26,243 nt of DNA from Dehalococcoidia bacterium (GCA_028278465.1 JANQEF010000297.1:1-26243), one strand, 5' to 3'; positions 7,740-16,097 are shown, counted from the stretch's first letter. A program made the numbers and translations. The notes: a model not told the origin generated them from the sequence alone.

Positions 7740-8768
7740 CTAGACCTGCGTCGGAATGATCTCGTCGCTGCCTGACTCGCGGAACTTCAAGGCCTCATCG
7801 ACGATGTCCTGCACAGACATCTGCGGGTCGTAGCCGAAGTCGTCTTTCGCCGCGCTCAGGTCGTACTCGTAGAAAGTCGGGTTCGCCGGCAGGTTCACTC
7901 TTGTGACCGGCGCGCCGGTCCTCTCGGCGATGTACGGGACGATCACGTCCCATGTGAAAGGCTCCTTCGAGGCGATCTGGTAGACCTTGCCGAAGGTGTT
8001 CGGGTTCGTGACCGCACAGTCATAGGCGTGGACGATCTCCCGGACCTCGATCATCTGCTTCTTCCACGGCCGGCCGTTGCGGTCGCAGGCAATCGCAAGG
8101 TGAGGCTCGCCTTTATACGCCTGCTGCATCGCTTCGTAGGCGGCGCGGCCCTCGGCATCAGTCCTGCCTTCGAACTGGTCTATGAACGTCTTGAGGTGGA
8201 ACTGGCCGAAGTCGAGGACCTCACCGGCGCCCCAGACGTTCGAGAAGCGGATGACCGTCGCTGGAAGGTTTTCGTGCCGCACGTAGCGGTCGACGAGGTG
8301 TTCGTCGAGGACCTTGGTGTAGCCGTACCAGTCGGTGGTTGAGAGGGGCAGCGAGCTCTCGGTGATCGGCTCGGCGATCCCTTCTGCTGGATACTTGAAC
8401 ATCGTGGCATCGGTGCTGGTGACGATCACGTGCTTCAGCGAATCTCCGAGCCCGAGCGCCGCTTCGAGGATGTTGAACGTGCCCTTCACATTGGTGTCGA
8501 AGTACTGCTCGGGCGTGAACGGCCCGCCGGCCTGGAACGCTGCGCCGAGGTGAAGAATCACCTCCTGGCCATCGGCGGCGGCCTTGACGTCGGCGCTGGA
8601 CGAGAGGTCTCCTTCGACGATCTCGGCGCCGATCTGCTTGAGCTTGTCGGACTGCCGGTCGCCGGGCCAGACGAAGCCTCTGACTTTGTGGCCCTGCTGC
8701 AGAAAGTGACGTGCGACGTTAGCGCCGACGCGGCCGGTGATTCCAGTTACCAGGATGTTCAATGGCAA
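7740..8768 (-). CDS. NAD-dependent epimerase/dehydratase (extended SDR)
   Basis: 342 aa, an extended short-chain dehydrogenase acting on sugar or acid-sugar derivatives. The Rossmann motif TGITGRVG is at residues 9-16, LHLGA at ~72-76, the catalytic Ser region VTSTDA at ~116-121, and the YxxxK pair at Y148/K152. NVWG and the C-terminal extension with YDLSAAKDDFGYDP are typical of UDP-sugar epimerase relatives. The start is TTG with GAGGT 8 nt upstream; that ribosome-binding site lies in the end of the preceding enolase gene, only 7 nt away, so the two are co-transcribed. A sugar or uronate dehydrogenase/epimerase feeding the neighbouring dehydratases is a reasonable inference. The substrate is unknown. 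Confidence 0.87.
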   Translation of the reverse strand: MPLNILVTGITGRVGANVARHFLQQGHKVRGFVWPGDRQSDKLKQIGAEIVEGDLSSSADVKAAADGQEVILHLGAAFQAGGPFTPEQYFDTNVKGTFNILEAALGLGDSLKHVIVTSTDATMFKYPAEGIAEPITESSLPLSTTDWYGYTKVLDEHLVDRYVRHENLPATVIRFSNVWGAGEVLDFGQFHLKTFIDQFEGRTDAEGRAAYEAMQQAYKGEPHLAIACDRNGRPWKKQMIEVREIVHAYDCAVTNPNTFGKVYQIASKEPFTWDVIVPYIAERTGAPVTRVNLPANPTFYEYDLSAAKDDFGYDPQMSVQDIVDEALKFRESGSDEIIPTQV

Positions 8769-8775
8769 AGTGCTA

Positions 8776-9987
8776 TTACCTCACTATCGATTCGTGCTGC
8801 TTGTAAACTCGACTGTACAGTTGCTGGTCGATCTCTACGCCAAGCCCGGGTGAGTCTGGAACCCTATAACAGCCGTTCTCGAACTCGTATCCCTGCATCC
8901 TGTACAGGTCGAAGCTCAGCGTCGAATCCTCGGCGATCACGAACCGCTCTGTCACCGCGCCGAACTGAATGTCGCCGCGCAGACCGATGGCCGCCGCGTT
9001 GTAGTTGTGCGGACAGATCATGGTGTCGAAGCCGGACTCCTCGATGTCAGCGGCCAGGCGGTGAAACGGCCAGAAACCCATATCCAGCATGTCGGGCTGA
9101 ATGCCATCGAGAAGCTTCTCCTCCATGAGCTGCCAGTAGATCGTGTTGCGGCCGCGGTGCCCCTCGCCGTCGACGATCATAGTGTCGGGAGACCACCTGT
9201 CACGCCACTCTCGCAGCTTCCGGTAGTCGCCGACGTTCTCGGTGACCATCTCCTCCATCCAGAACATGCTTGCGCCGGCCGTTTCGCGAACGAACGTCTC
9301 CAGCAGGTCGAGCTTCCCGTCGTAGCCGTTGTTGGCGTCGACGAGGATCTTGATGTCCGGCCCGACGGCATCTCGCACCGAGTTGACGACCTCGATGTCA
9401 CGGGCGACGCCGGCTTGCGGCTCGAACCAGCGGCCCGGCCTGCCGAGCTTCAGCTTCAGCGCTCGCCAGTCTTTCTCGACCGCCTGCGCCGCCTCCCGGC
9501 TGACCGCTTCCGCGCCAGGCTCCGGATGAACCAGGTCCTGGAAGTAGAGGCTTGAGTCGTATGCCTCCACGCAGTCACGGACCCTGTCGCCGAGCAGGGC
9601 GTAAGAGGGCACATCGAGCGCACGCCCCATCAGGTCGAACAGCGCGAAGTCGATGTAGCCGTTTTCGCGGAGCAGGTCTTCCCAGCGAGCGTTGACGCCA
9701 ACGACTCGCCCGCCGTTCACCCTGTAGAACTCGAAGATATCGCGGCCGATCAGCTGGCCCAGCAGGCCGTGCAGCTGCGTTAGCGAGCCGCGGTTTATCG
9801 CCGGCCGCGCGTTTGTCACGCCGGTCAGGCCGCTATCGGTGGTTATCTGCACCAGCCACTCGCGCTGGTTGTGGCCGTAGTTCTCGCTCTTCGAGTTCCG
9901 CCCGACGACGCGGCCTTCGCCGGGCGCGCCGAAGTAGGTCTCGACAGGTGTGACGGTGATCTGAGTGATCGTGTGCTTTTCTGGCAT
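8776..9987 (-). CDS. Enolase-superfamily enzyme, mandelate racemase subgroup (copy 1)
   Basis: 403 aa. Family members abstract the proton alpha to a carboxylate, usually to dehydrate or racemise acid sugars. The catalytic set of the mandelate racemase subgroup is visible: K178-x-K180 (ALKLKLG), metal ligands D217 (VDANNGY), E245 (WMEEM) and E275 (DGEG), and the His-Asp dyad D299 (QPDM) with H327 (CPHNY). The intact dyad and KxK predict an active enzyme with bases on both faces of the substrate. Start ATG at 9987 with GAAAGAG upstream. It sits 52 nt after a paralogous gene and 7 nt before the epimerase gene. An acid-sugar dehydratase is the leading guess. Both copies share the unusual Y-D-x-x-LYFQD segment. 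Confidence 0.92.
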   Translation of the reverse strand: MPEKHTITQITVTPVETYFGAPGEGRVVGRNSKSENYGHNQREWLVQITTDSGLTGVTNARPAINRGSLTQLHGLLGQLIGRDIFEFYRVNGGRVVGVNARWEDLLRENGYIDFALFDLMGRALDVPSYALLGDRVRDCVEAYDSSLYFQDLVHPEPGAEAVSREAAQAVEKDWRALKLKLGRPGRWFEPQAGVARDIEVVNSVRDAVGPDIKILVDANNGYDGKLDLLETFVRETAGASMFWMEEMVTENVGDYRKLREWRDRWSPDTMIVDGEGHRGRNTIYWQLMEEKLLDGIQPDMLDMGFWPFHRLAADIEESGFDTMICPHNYNAAAIGLRGDIQFGAVTERFVIAEDSTLSFDLYRMQGYEFENGCYRVPDSPGLGVEIDQQLYSRVYKQHESIVR

Positions 9988-10039
9988 CTGGCTCTTTCAG
10001 GCGCATATGTATGTACAGGCCAACGAGAATAGTCGAGGT

Positions 10040-11221
10040 CTACGACACCTTCCATTCGTGCGCTGAATACTTTGACTGGAACAGCTCTTCGTCGATCTCG
10101 ATGCCCAGTCCCGGCTTCTCTTCCACTGCATACGCACCGTCTCTGAACTCCGGGAACGACCCATATATATGTGGGATGTTCCGCTCATCCTCCAGCGAAA
10201 CAAAGGATTCGGTTGCGGCGCCGAACGCGAAGTCGACGAAGGTGCCGTACGTGCCATTGCCGAAGTTGTGCGGGATGGAGCGGACGCCGGTCCCGGACAG
10301 CGCTCGGTCTATCTGCATCCACTTCAGCAGACCGGCGCTGACGATGTCCGGCTGGTAGCCGTCGATCAGGCCCTCATCAATGAGGTCCTGGAACGTATCG
10401 CTGATCGGGTTCGGGTCGACCTCACCACAGACCAGCAGCGCCTTCGAGCCGTGTTTGGCCTGCATCTCACGCATCGCCCGATAGCCGTCGACATCGTGGG
10501 TGATCATCTCTTCGAGCCAGAAGATATTCGCAGGCTCGGTCTCACGGATGAAGTCTTCGAGCAGGTCCATGTGCCCGTCGTAACCGAAGTTGGCGTCTAC
10601 ATATATATGGAAGTCCGGGCCAACCGCTTCCCGGACGCCAAGCACCACCTCGACGTCACGACGCATGCCGGCCTCAGGCAGCATCCAGCGGCCGCCGCGG
10701 CCGGTCTTGATCTTGAGCGCCCGGTAGCCCGCCTCACGCGCCTCCGCCGCCTCCTCAGCCACCCGCTTCGCTCCCTTTTCCGGGACGAGAAAGTCCTGGA
10801 AGTAGAGCGTGGTGTCGTAGGCAGGAACCGAGTCCCGGACCTTGCCGCCAAGAAGCTGGATGGCGGAGACCGAGTGCGCTTTGCCGTAGAGATCGAAGGC
10901 GAGTGTCGTGAGCCAGCCGTGGTCTCGGAACAGCCGCTTCGTCGCGCTGCCGGGTCCGGTGACGACACCGTTCTCAACCCGCAGCATTGAGTCGATCTCC
11001 ATGCCGATCAGCTCGTCTTTCACCAGGCGCAGCAGGTCTTCGACGCGGCCGCGTCCCATGAAGCGGTTGGCGATCACGACCCCTTCTACGCCCGCGTCGG
11101 TGCGGGCCCGCAGCACCCATTCGAGTCGCTGCATGCCGATGTTGTCGATATACGCGTTCTTGCCGAGCTCTTTCCGATAGTGGGAAGGGACTGGCGTGAC
11201 CGAAACTTCGGTGATCTTCAT
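10040..11221 (-). CDS. Enolase-superfamily enzyme, mandelate racemase subgroup (copy 2)
   Basis: 393 aa, clearly a paralog of the downstream gene: AYDTTLYFQDF against AYDSSLYFQDL, GRGGRWMLPEAG against GRPGRWFEPQAG, VDANFGYDG against VDANNGYDG. Predicted catalytic residues: K170-x-K172 (KIKTG), D209, E237 (WLEEM), E267 (CGE), D292 (QPDI) and H318 (IPHN). All are retained, so it should be active. Differences near the third metal ligand (CGEVDP against DGEGHR) and in the N-terminal capping domain suggest a different substrate from copy 1 rather than redundancy. ATG at 11221, with only a weak purine-rich stretch upstream. It follows the amidohydrolase gene by 49 nt and is probably in the same operon. 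The exact reaction is unknown. Confidence 0.92.
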   Translation of the reverse strand: MKITEVSVTPVPSHYRKELGKNAYIDNIGMQRLEWVLRARTDAGVEGVVIANRFMGRGRVEDLLRLVKDELIGMEIDSMLRVENGVVTGPGSATKRLFRDHGWLTTLAFDLYGKAHSVSAIQLLGGKVRDSVPAYDTTLYFQDFLVPEKGAKRVAEEAAEAREAGYRALKIKTGRGGRWMLPEAGMRRDVEVVLGVREAVGPDFHIYVDANFGYDGHMDLLEDFIRETEPANIFWLEEMITHDVDGYRAMREMQAKHGSKALLVCGEVDPNPISDTFQDLIDEGLIDGYQPDIVSAGLLKWMQIDRALSGTGVRSIPHNFGNGTYGTFVDFAFGAATESFVSLEDERNIPHIYGSFPEFRDGAYAVEEKPGLGIEIDEELFQSKYSAHEWKVS

Positions 11222-11270
11222 TCCTGGAGTCTTTCGCAGCTATTAGCCTGTGCGACGGGCAACCGCAAGA

Positions 11271-12764
11271 TCATTCCTCGCCCCTGCGTAGCATTCGCCC
11301 GGCCCTGGCGTGGGTATGTTCGCCGTTCCGCACGATGAACTGGCCGTTCACGATCACGTGCGGCATGCCGTCGGGACCGTTCCTCGGATCCTCGAAAGTC
11401 GCCCTGTCGATCACCGTTTCAGGATCGAACAGCACGATGTCTGCGAACGCTCCGGGCCGGATCTCCCCTCGGTCCTTCAGTGAGAACTTTTTCGCAGGGA
11501 AGCCGGACATGCGCCAGATCGCATCTGCAAGCGACAGGATGCCCTCTTCGCGCACATACTTGCCGAGGATTCGAGGGTATGTGCCCCACGCACGCGGGTG
11601 CGGCTTCGAGCCGCGGTCGAGACCGTCGGTGCCGATCATGGTGGAAGGATGCGCCATCACCATGCGCACATCGCCCTCGTCCATGCCGAAGGCCGCAACC
11701 AGCACCTCGTTACCGTGGTCGGACAGGATGCGCTTTGCAGTGTCCTCTCCGGGCAGGTCCCACTCCTCGACAAAGCTCTGGAGCGTGCGCCCTTCAAGCT
11801 CAGGCGAGCCGGGCACCGAGCAGAGCAACACTTCGTCGGGAGATGAGCGACCCATTGCGCCGCCGGACCCGGAACCGAAGGTGCCGTTTTGCACCAGGGC
11901 GAAGAGCATTGTGGTCCGTGCGGTGTACGGATACTGGTCCGCCGTCACGTCCATGCCGCTCGCCTGCGCCGCCTCGATCATCTCCAGTGATCGCGTGACC
12001 TTGCCCCAGTTGTCTCTGCCGACCGCCTTGTGGTGCGAGATCTCGACTCCGCAGCCCGCGGAAGAGCCGATGCCGATGGTCTCCTGCACGGCGTTCAGCA
12101 GACCGTCGGCCTCGTCTCGCATGTGGGACACGTAGATGCCGGATCGTGCCGCGGCTTCCTCTGCGAGCGCCACGACCTCTGCGGTCTCCGAGTATCTGCC
12201 GGGCTCGTATACAAGTCCGGTCGACAGCCCGACCGCGCCTGCCTCCATGCCCTCGGCGACCATGCGCCGCATTGCCGCAAGCTCGTCGGGCGAAGGCGCG
12301 CGCTTTTCCACTCCACCCATCGCGGCGCGGCGCACGGTGTGGTGGCCGACGAGAGCCGCGACGTTCAGGGACGGCGGGTTTCGGTCGACTGCCTCGAAGT
12401 AACCGGCATATCCAGACCACGCCTCCGCCGAGGGGTCGATCTGCTGGATCGCCTTCATCTGCTCCTCTGCGGCATCCGACGGCGCGGCGCCGAACCCGCA
12501 GTTGCCAACGATGACCGTGGTGATGCCCTGTAAAGCGTTGTGGGTGACGTCTGGCTCGGTGAGGACCTGGAAGTCGTCGTGGCTGTGGACGTCGATGAAG
12601 CCGGGAGCAGCCGCAAGGCCGGATGCGTCGACGGTCTCCGCGGCCGCGTCCTGGACCTCGCCCACCGCAGAGACGCGGTCTCCATCGATAGCGATGTCGG
12701 CCGAGACGCCGGGTGAGCCGGCGCCGTCGAAGACAGTCGCGTTGCGGATTATCAGGTCGTGCAT
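11271..12764 (-). CDS. N-acyl-D-amino-acid deacylase / D-aminoacylase-like amidohydrolase
   Basis: 497 aa, metal-dependent amidohydrolase (TIM barrel with a small beta-sandwich). The N-terminus has the urease-alpha-like fold entry (DLIIRNATVFDG). GFIDVHSHDD supplies H60-x-H62, GNCGFG contains C89 (a metal ligand in D-aminoacylases), and MIGTDGL and the C-terminal GEIRPGAFADIVLFDPETV are diagnostic of the D-aminoacylase subgroup. Relatives hydrolyse N-acyl-D-amino acids, N-acyl-D-glutamate or related amides. The open frame runs 21 codons further upstream to 12827, but the conserved start is the ATG at 12764, although its ribosome-binding site is poor. It lies 144 nt after the cupin gene, a gap that could hold an extra promoter. 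Substrate unresolved. Confidence 0.9.
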   Translation of the reverse strand: MHDLIIRNATVFDGAGSPGVSADIAIDGDRVSAVGEVQDAAAETVDASGLAAAPGFIDVHSHDDFQVLTEPDVTHNALQGITTVIVGNCGFGAAPSDAAEEQMKAIQQIDPSAEAWSGYAGYFEAVDRNPPSLNVAALVGHHTVRRAAMGGVEKRAPSPDELAAMRRMVAEGMEAGAVGLSTGLVYEPGRYSETAEVVALAEEAAARSGIYVSHMRDEADGLLNAVQETIGIGSSAGCGVEISHHKAVGRDNWGKVTRSLEMIEAAQASGMDVTADQYPYTARTTMLFALVQNGTFGSGSGGAMGRSSPDEVLLCSVPGSPELEGRTLQSFVEEWDLPGEDTAKRILSDHGNEVLVAAFGMDEGDVRMVMAHPSTMIGTDGLDRGSKPHPRAWGTYPRILGKYVREEGILSLADAIWRMSGFPAKKFSLKDRGEIRPGAFADIVLFDPETVIDRATFEDPRNGPDGMPHVIVNGQFIVRNGEHTHARAGRMLRRGEE

Positions 12765-12908
12765 TGAGGCCGGGCTGAAAAGAGGGTTGGCGAGCGCGAC
12801 CCGGAATCTAACACGGCACGACGGCACTTACACCATCAGGTTTGGGAAGGCTGAAGGTCTTGCAGGAAACCTGGCTGGAGCAGGCCGGACGCGGCTTACG
12901 ATACGGTC

Positions 12909-13298
12909 CTACTCCGCACGCCCGAAGTCGTCCTCGACACGCACGATGTCGTCTTCGCCGAGGTAGTCGCCGGTTTGAAGCTCGATGATCTCGAGAGGAT
13001 CGACCGACGAGATGTTCTCTATACGGTGCTCAACGGTCCGGGGCACGTCCATCGACTGGCCGCGGCCGAGCGTGTGCTCCTTGCCATCGACTAGCACCTT
13101 TGCCGTCCCGCGCGCCACGACCCAGTGCTCGTCCCGGTGCCTGTGCCACTGTAGGGACAGCCGCTTTTCAGGCTTTACCGTGAGCCGCTTTGCCTGGAAG
13201 CCGGGACCGGAGGTCAGCACCTCGTACGAGCCCCATGGGCGGTCTTCGCGCTTCATCGAAGCGCCACTTTCGAACTCGATCGGCTCTTTGCCTGTCAT
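12909..13298 (-). CDS. Mannose-6-phosphate isomerase type II-like cupin
   Basis: 129-aa single-domain cupin resembling the isomerase half of ManC/AlgA. PWGSYEVL opens the domain. LSLQWHRHRDEHWVVARGTA supplies metal ligands H52, H54 and E57 or H58, and VEHRIEN adds H91. EIIELQTGDYLGEDDIVR is the standard family ending. Such stand-alone cupins interconvert sugar phosphates or bind small sugars. The frame is open back to 13445, but the 49 extra residues are not conserved in character; ATG 13298 has AGAGGA 7 nt upstream and is preferred. This is the first gene of the five-gene minus-strand run and is divergent from the sulfatase. Confidence 0.88.
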   Translation of the reverse strand: MTGKEPIEFESGASMKREDRPWGSYEVLTSGPGFQAKRLTVKPEKRLSLQWHRHRDEHWVVARGTAKVLVDGKEHTLGRGQSMDVPRTVEHRIENISSVDPLEIIELQTGDYLGEDDIVRVEDDFGRAE

Positions 13299-13353
13299 CG
13301 GCTGGTCCTCTAAACGGTTAAGTCGGCTCTTCAGGATTTTACTTTTGCGCGGC

Positions 13354-13375
13354 CAGCGATACGGCGATTTCGCTG
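13354..13375. promoter_or_regulatory. Inverted repeat in the cupin/sulfatase divergent promoter region
   Basis: CAGCGA (13354-13359) and TCGCTG (13370-13375) form a perfect 6-bp inverted repeat with 10-bp spacing, one helical turn between arms, in the 159-nt gap between the divergent genes. The geometry suits a dimeric repressor that could control both directions. A TAAAAT -10-like hexamer faces the cupin gene nearby. No regulator gene is adjacent, so this is only a candidate. Confidence 0.35.
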
Positions 13376-13457
13376 ACAGGAACCGGTGAGGTGAGTATTC
13401 TTGCGCCGCCGGGAACTTCGTTCGTGTCCGTACAGACATCATCAAGGCTGGAGCGCA

Positions 13458-14924
13458 TTGCCTGAGCGACCGAACATCCTCTTCATCCTGACCGATCAGC
13501 AGCGGTTCGATTCACTCGCCTGCTACGGCAACGACTGGCTCGAAGTGCCGAACCTGAACGCCCTCGCCGACGAGAGCTTCGTCTTCGATGCCGCGTACGT
13601 GACGCAGCCCGTGTGCACGCCGGCACGAGCGTCGATCATGACCGGACTGTATCCACAGTCGACCGGCCTTCACCGCAACAACATCCCGCTGCCTGAAGAC
13701 GTTCCGGTGATCGCCGAGATGGCGCCCGAGGAGTACTACTGCGCGCACTTCGGCAAGTGGCACCTGGGCAACGACACCATCAAGCAGCGAGGCTTCGACC
13801 ACTGGGTGAGCGTCGAGGACTTCCACCGGCCGCGGTACACGAAGCGCGAGTACAGGAACGTGGAAGCCGACTATAACCAGCACCTGCGCGACCACGGGGT
13901 CGAGGTGCCGTCGTGGGAGGTCTCTTATGAAGGCTGGGTCGCAGGCGCCAACCTTCCTGAAGAAGTGACACAGGCCGGCTTCCTGGGCAAGTCTGCATCG
14001 GAGTTCATCCAAGACTACGCGGAGGGCGACCATGCCAGCCAGCCGCTGCTCATGTACCTGAACTTCTTCGAGCCGCATCCGCCTTACACCGGGCCGCTTA
14101 ACGACCTCTATGACCCTGCCGAACTCCCCGTTGGCCCGGCCTTTCTGAAGCGACCTGACAGTGGCTCACTCGTGAACCGGCTCAGAGCAGACCACTACAT
14201 GGGCGGAGGGCTGAACCCGCTCGGCGCGCAGGGCGGAGATATTCACGACACGACTACCGAAGAGGGCTGGCGCAAGCTCCGGGCGCAGTACTTCGCCAAT
14301 GTCACGCTCGTGGACCGGCAGCTCGGCAAGGTGTTCGAGGCGCTGAAAGAGAGCGGCATGTGGGACAACACCGTGATCGTGTTCACCAGCGAGCACGGCG
14401 AGATGGCGGGCGACCACGGCATGCTTGAGAAGAGGTCTCTATACGAAGAGGCGTCGCGGGTACCGATGCTGATGCGCGTTCCCGGGATGAACAGTAGCCA
14501 GACTCGCGTCGAAGGCTCGTTCGGCCACGTCGACCTTGTTCCGACGCTGCTTGAGTTGATGGGCCAGGAAGCGCCCGATCACCTGCAGGGTCAGTCAAGA
14601 GTCCCTGTGCTGAAAGGCAAAGTAGATCTGCAGGACAACGAGGTTTTTGTGCAGTGGAACGGCATGGGCGACCGTAACCTTGGCTCGCCGGCGATCAACC
14701 GCATGGTTGCGGTGCCGTGGCGCAGCGTTGTGACCGGCGACCGATGGAAGCTGAACCTTTCGCCCGGTGATCAGTGTGAGCTTTACGACTTGAACAGCGA
14801 CCCGGCGGAGTTGGAGAACCTGTTCGACCGTCCCGAGCACCGCGACAGGGTGCGCGAGATGGCGGCGCGTATCAGGATCTGGCAGCAGGAGACCGGCGAT
14901 ACCGTGAGCCTGCCCGCGGTCTGA
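13458..14924 (+). CDS. Type I sulfatase (formylglycine-dependent)
   Basis: 488 aa, alkaline-phosphatase-superfamily sulfatase. NILFILTDQQRFDSL carries metal-binding D13. C53-T-P-A-R57 is the CxPxR signature whose Cys is converted to formylglycine by an FGE enzyme. GKWHLG (~95-100) and FTSEHGEMAGDHG follow. In the last motif the usual metal Asp (SDHG) is Glu. The C-terminal LYDLNSDPAELENLFDRPEHRD is the classic sulfatase tail. No signal peptide is seen, so it is probably cytoplasmic. I place the start at TTG 13458 (GGAG 4 nt upstream); a TTG at 13401 with GAGGTGAG is possible and would add 19 residues. No FGE gene is in the window. Divergence from the sugar-type operon suggests removal of sulfate from the same substrate class. 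Confidence 0.93.
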   Translation: MPERPNILFILTDQQRFDSLACYGNDWLEVPNLNALADESFVFDAAYVTQPVCTPARASIMTGLYPQSTGLHRNNIPLPEDVPVIAEMAPEEYYCAHFGKWHLGNDTIKQRGFDHWVSVEDFHRPRYTKREYRNVEADYNQHLRDHGVEVPSWEVSYEGWVAGANLPEEVTQAGFLGKSASEFIQDYAEGDHASQPLLMYLNFFEPHPPYTGPLNDLYDPAELPVGPAFLKRPDSGSLVNRLRADHYMGGGLNPLGAQGGDIHDTTTEEGWRKLRAQYFANVTLVDRQLGKVFEALKESGMWDNTVIVFTSEHGEMAGDHGMLEKRSLYEEASRVPMLMRVPGMNSSQTRVEGSFGHVDLVPTLLELMGQEAPDHLQGQSRVPVLKGKVDLQDNEVFVQWNGMGDRNLGSPAINRMVAVPWRSVVTGDRWKLNLSPGDQCELYDLNSDPAELENLFDRPEHRDRVREMAARIRIWQQETGDTVSLPAV

Positions 14925-14960
14925 TCTCAGAGGCTGCCCCGCGCCACAAGGAACCCTCGG

Positions 14961-15923
14961 CTAGTCCTCGAACTCTGCGGCGATCCTTAATCCGTTCGCT
15001 GCCGAACAGTCGTCTACGTCGGCCTCAAACACCGGCGTGACGATGTCCGGGTGGAGCACCCGGCCCCTGAAGGTCTCGTCTTCGAACTCCTGAACTATGT
15101 GGACCGCATTGGGATAGGAGTCGTCGATTTCCAGGAACCATGTGAAGGGTTCGCCCTCGCGGTTTTCCGGGTAGCCCGGACCGAGCTGGACGCCGACACC
15201 ATCTACGCACTGGATTGTCATGGGCCTTCCAGTGCCGCCGTGCCATGAGATCGAGCCGGTCAGGTACTCGTACCAGACCCGGAGCCGCTCCTCTTCAGTC
15301 ATCGAAGTCCCAGTCAATCCCTCCGGGAACTCCCGCACTACGCCGATCCCGAGTAGTTCGGTTACGTCCGGGTGGACGAACTTGAGGGGAGTCCGTGCTT
15401 CGCAGGCCGGGTAGTCGCGCACTACAACCTTGATGACCAACGCAGTCTCTTCGTTCTTGACCCACATCGGCAGAGCGCCATCGACAGGAGGAAGCAGCGC
15501 ATGTTCGCCCGCCGCGAAGGAGGCCGCGAACGCCGCCGAGTACCACGGTGAATCGGAGTCGCTCGAGATGTTCCAACTGAGTGGTTCGCCCGCGATCTGC
15601 GGAATCACCCGGTGAAGGTGGATCGTTCCCGTTCCCGTGGTGCAAAAACTGGTCGCAAATAGTGGGCCTTCCGGGTCCTCGTAGATCACCAGTGTGTCCG
15701 ACAGGAATTCCCGCCAGAGCTTAGATACCTCCTGGTCCGGGAGCGGACTGGACGAGGGAAGAAGGCTTGACGGGAATGGGCGAACGCCTCCCGTCCCAGC
15801 AGGCACGAATTCGGGCTCGACAACCGGGATTTCCGGGTCTGGCTTGGCGGTTGGGGTCGGCTCGTTTCCACTTGAGCAACCTGTGATCAGCAGTATCGCG
15901 AGTGTGAAGAGTACGAATCTCAT
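14961..15923 (-). CDS. Putative surface lipoprotein with two repeated domains
   Basis: 320 aa, no recognised family. The signal peptide MRFVLFTLAILLITGC ends in a lipobox (LITG|C), followed by a Pro-rich stalk to about residue 50. Two related ~110-residue units follow. The first contains KLWREFLSDTLVIYED...GEPLSWNISSDSDS and the second RVWYEYLTGSISWHGG...GEPFTWFLEIDDSYP. Both have an aromatic/acidic opening helix, a central Cys, a Gly-x-Gly stretch and the GEP-x-x-W turn. The open frame extends to 15995, but ATG 15923 with AGGG upstream starts exactly on the signal peptide. It converges with the sulfatase across 36 nt and is divergent from the SOS operon. A role in binding an extracellular ligand is possible but not shown. 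Confidence 0.82.
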   Translation of the reverse strand: MRFVLFTLAILLITGCSSGNEPTPTAKPDPEIPVVEPEFVPAGTGGVRPFPSSLLPSSSPLPDQEVSKLWREFLSDTLVIYEDPEGPLFATSFCTTGTGTIHLHRVIPQIAGEPLSWNISSDSDSPWYSAAFAASFAAGEHALLPPVDGALPMWVKNEETALVIKVVVRDYPACEARTPLKFVHPDVTELLGIGVVREFPEGLTGTSMTEEERLRVWYEYLTGSISWHGGTGRPMTIQCVDGVGVQLGPGYPENREGEPFTWFLEIDDSYPNAVHIVQEFEDETFRGRVLHPDIVTPVFEADVDDCSAANGLRIAAEFED

Positions 15924-16064
15924 GAAACCCTGCTCGACTGTTCTTTCCTCACTGGTCGCGATCAACCTATCAACGGCTTCATGATCAGGGATCACAGATT
16001 CCTGTTAAATCGCCGATCAGACCGATGAGGTGTTCGTGTTACGTCAACATGAACTGCTGCCTGC

Positions 16065-16094
16065 GTTGAGCGCTATACCGTGTACGTGCTCAAC
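16065..16094. repeat. Inverted repeat just upstream of the SOS promoter
   Basis: GTTGAGC (16065-16071) and GCTCAAC (16088-16094) are perfect 7-bp arms separated by 16 nt, ending 4 nt before the TTGACA of the downstream promoter. It could be an activator or second repressor site, or a hairpin on the divergent lipoprotein side. The role is unknown. Confidence 0.4.
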
Positions 16095-16097
16095 CCC

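Noticed and set aside
10161..10171. CATATATATG-type AT-rich stretches at about 10162 and 10600 in a high-GC region
   Set aside because: Both are in frame inside enolase copy 2 and encode His-Ile-Tyr. They are coding sequence with rare ATA codons, not a promoter or a mobile-element trace.
13410..13420. GAAC-TTC-GTTC, resembling a LexA box near the sulfatase start
   Set aside because: The spacer is 3 nt, not 4, it lies downstream of the alternative TTG 13401, and no damage-response gene follows.
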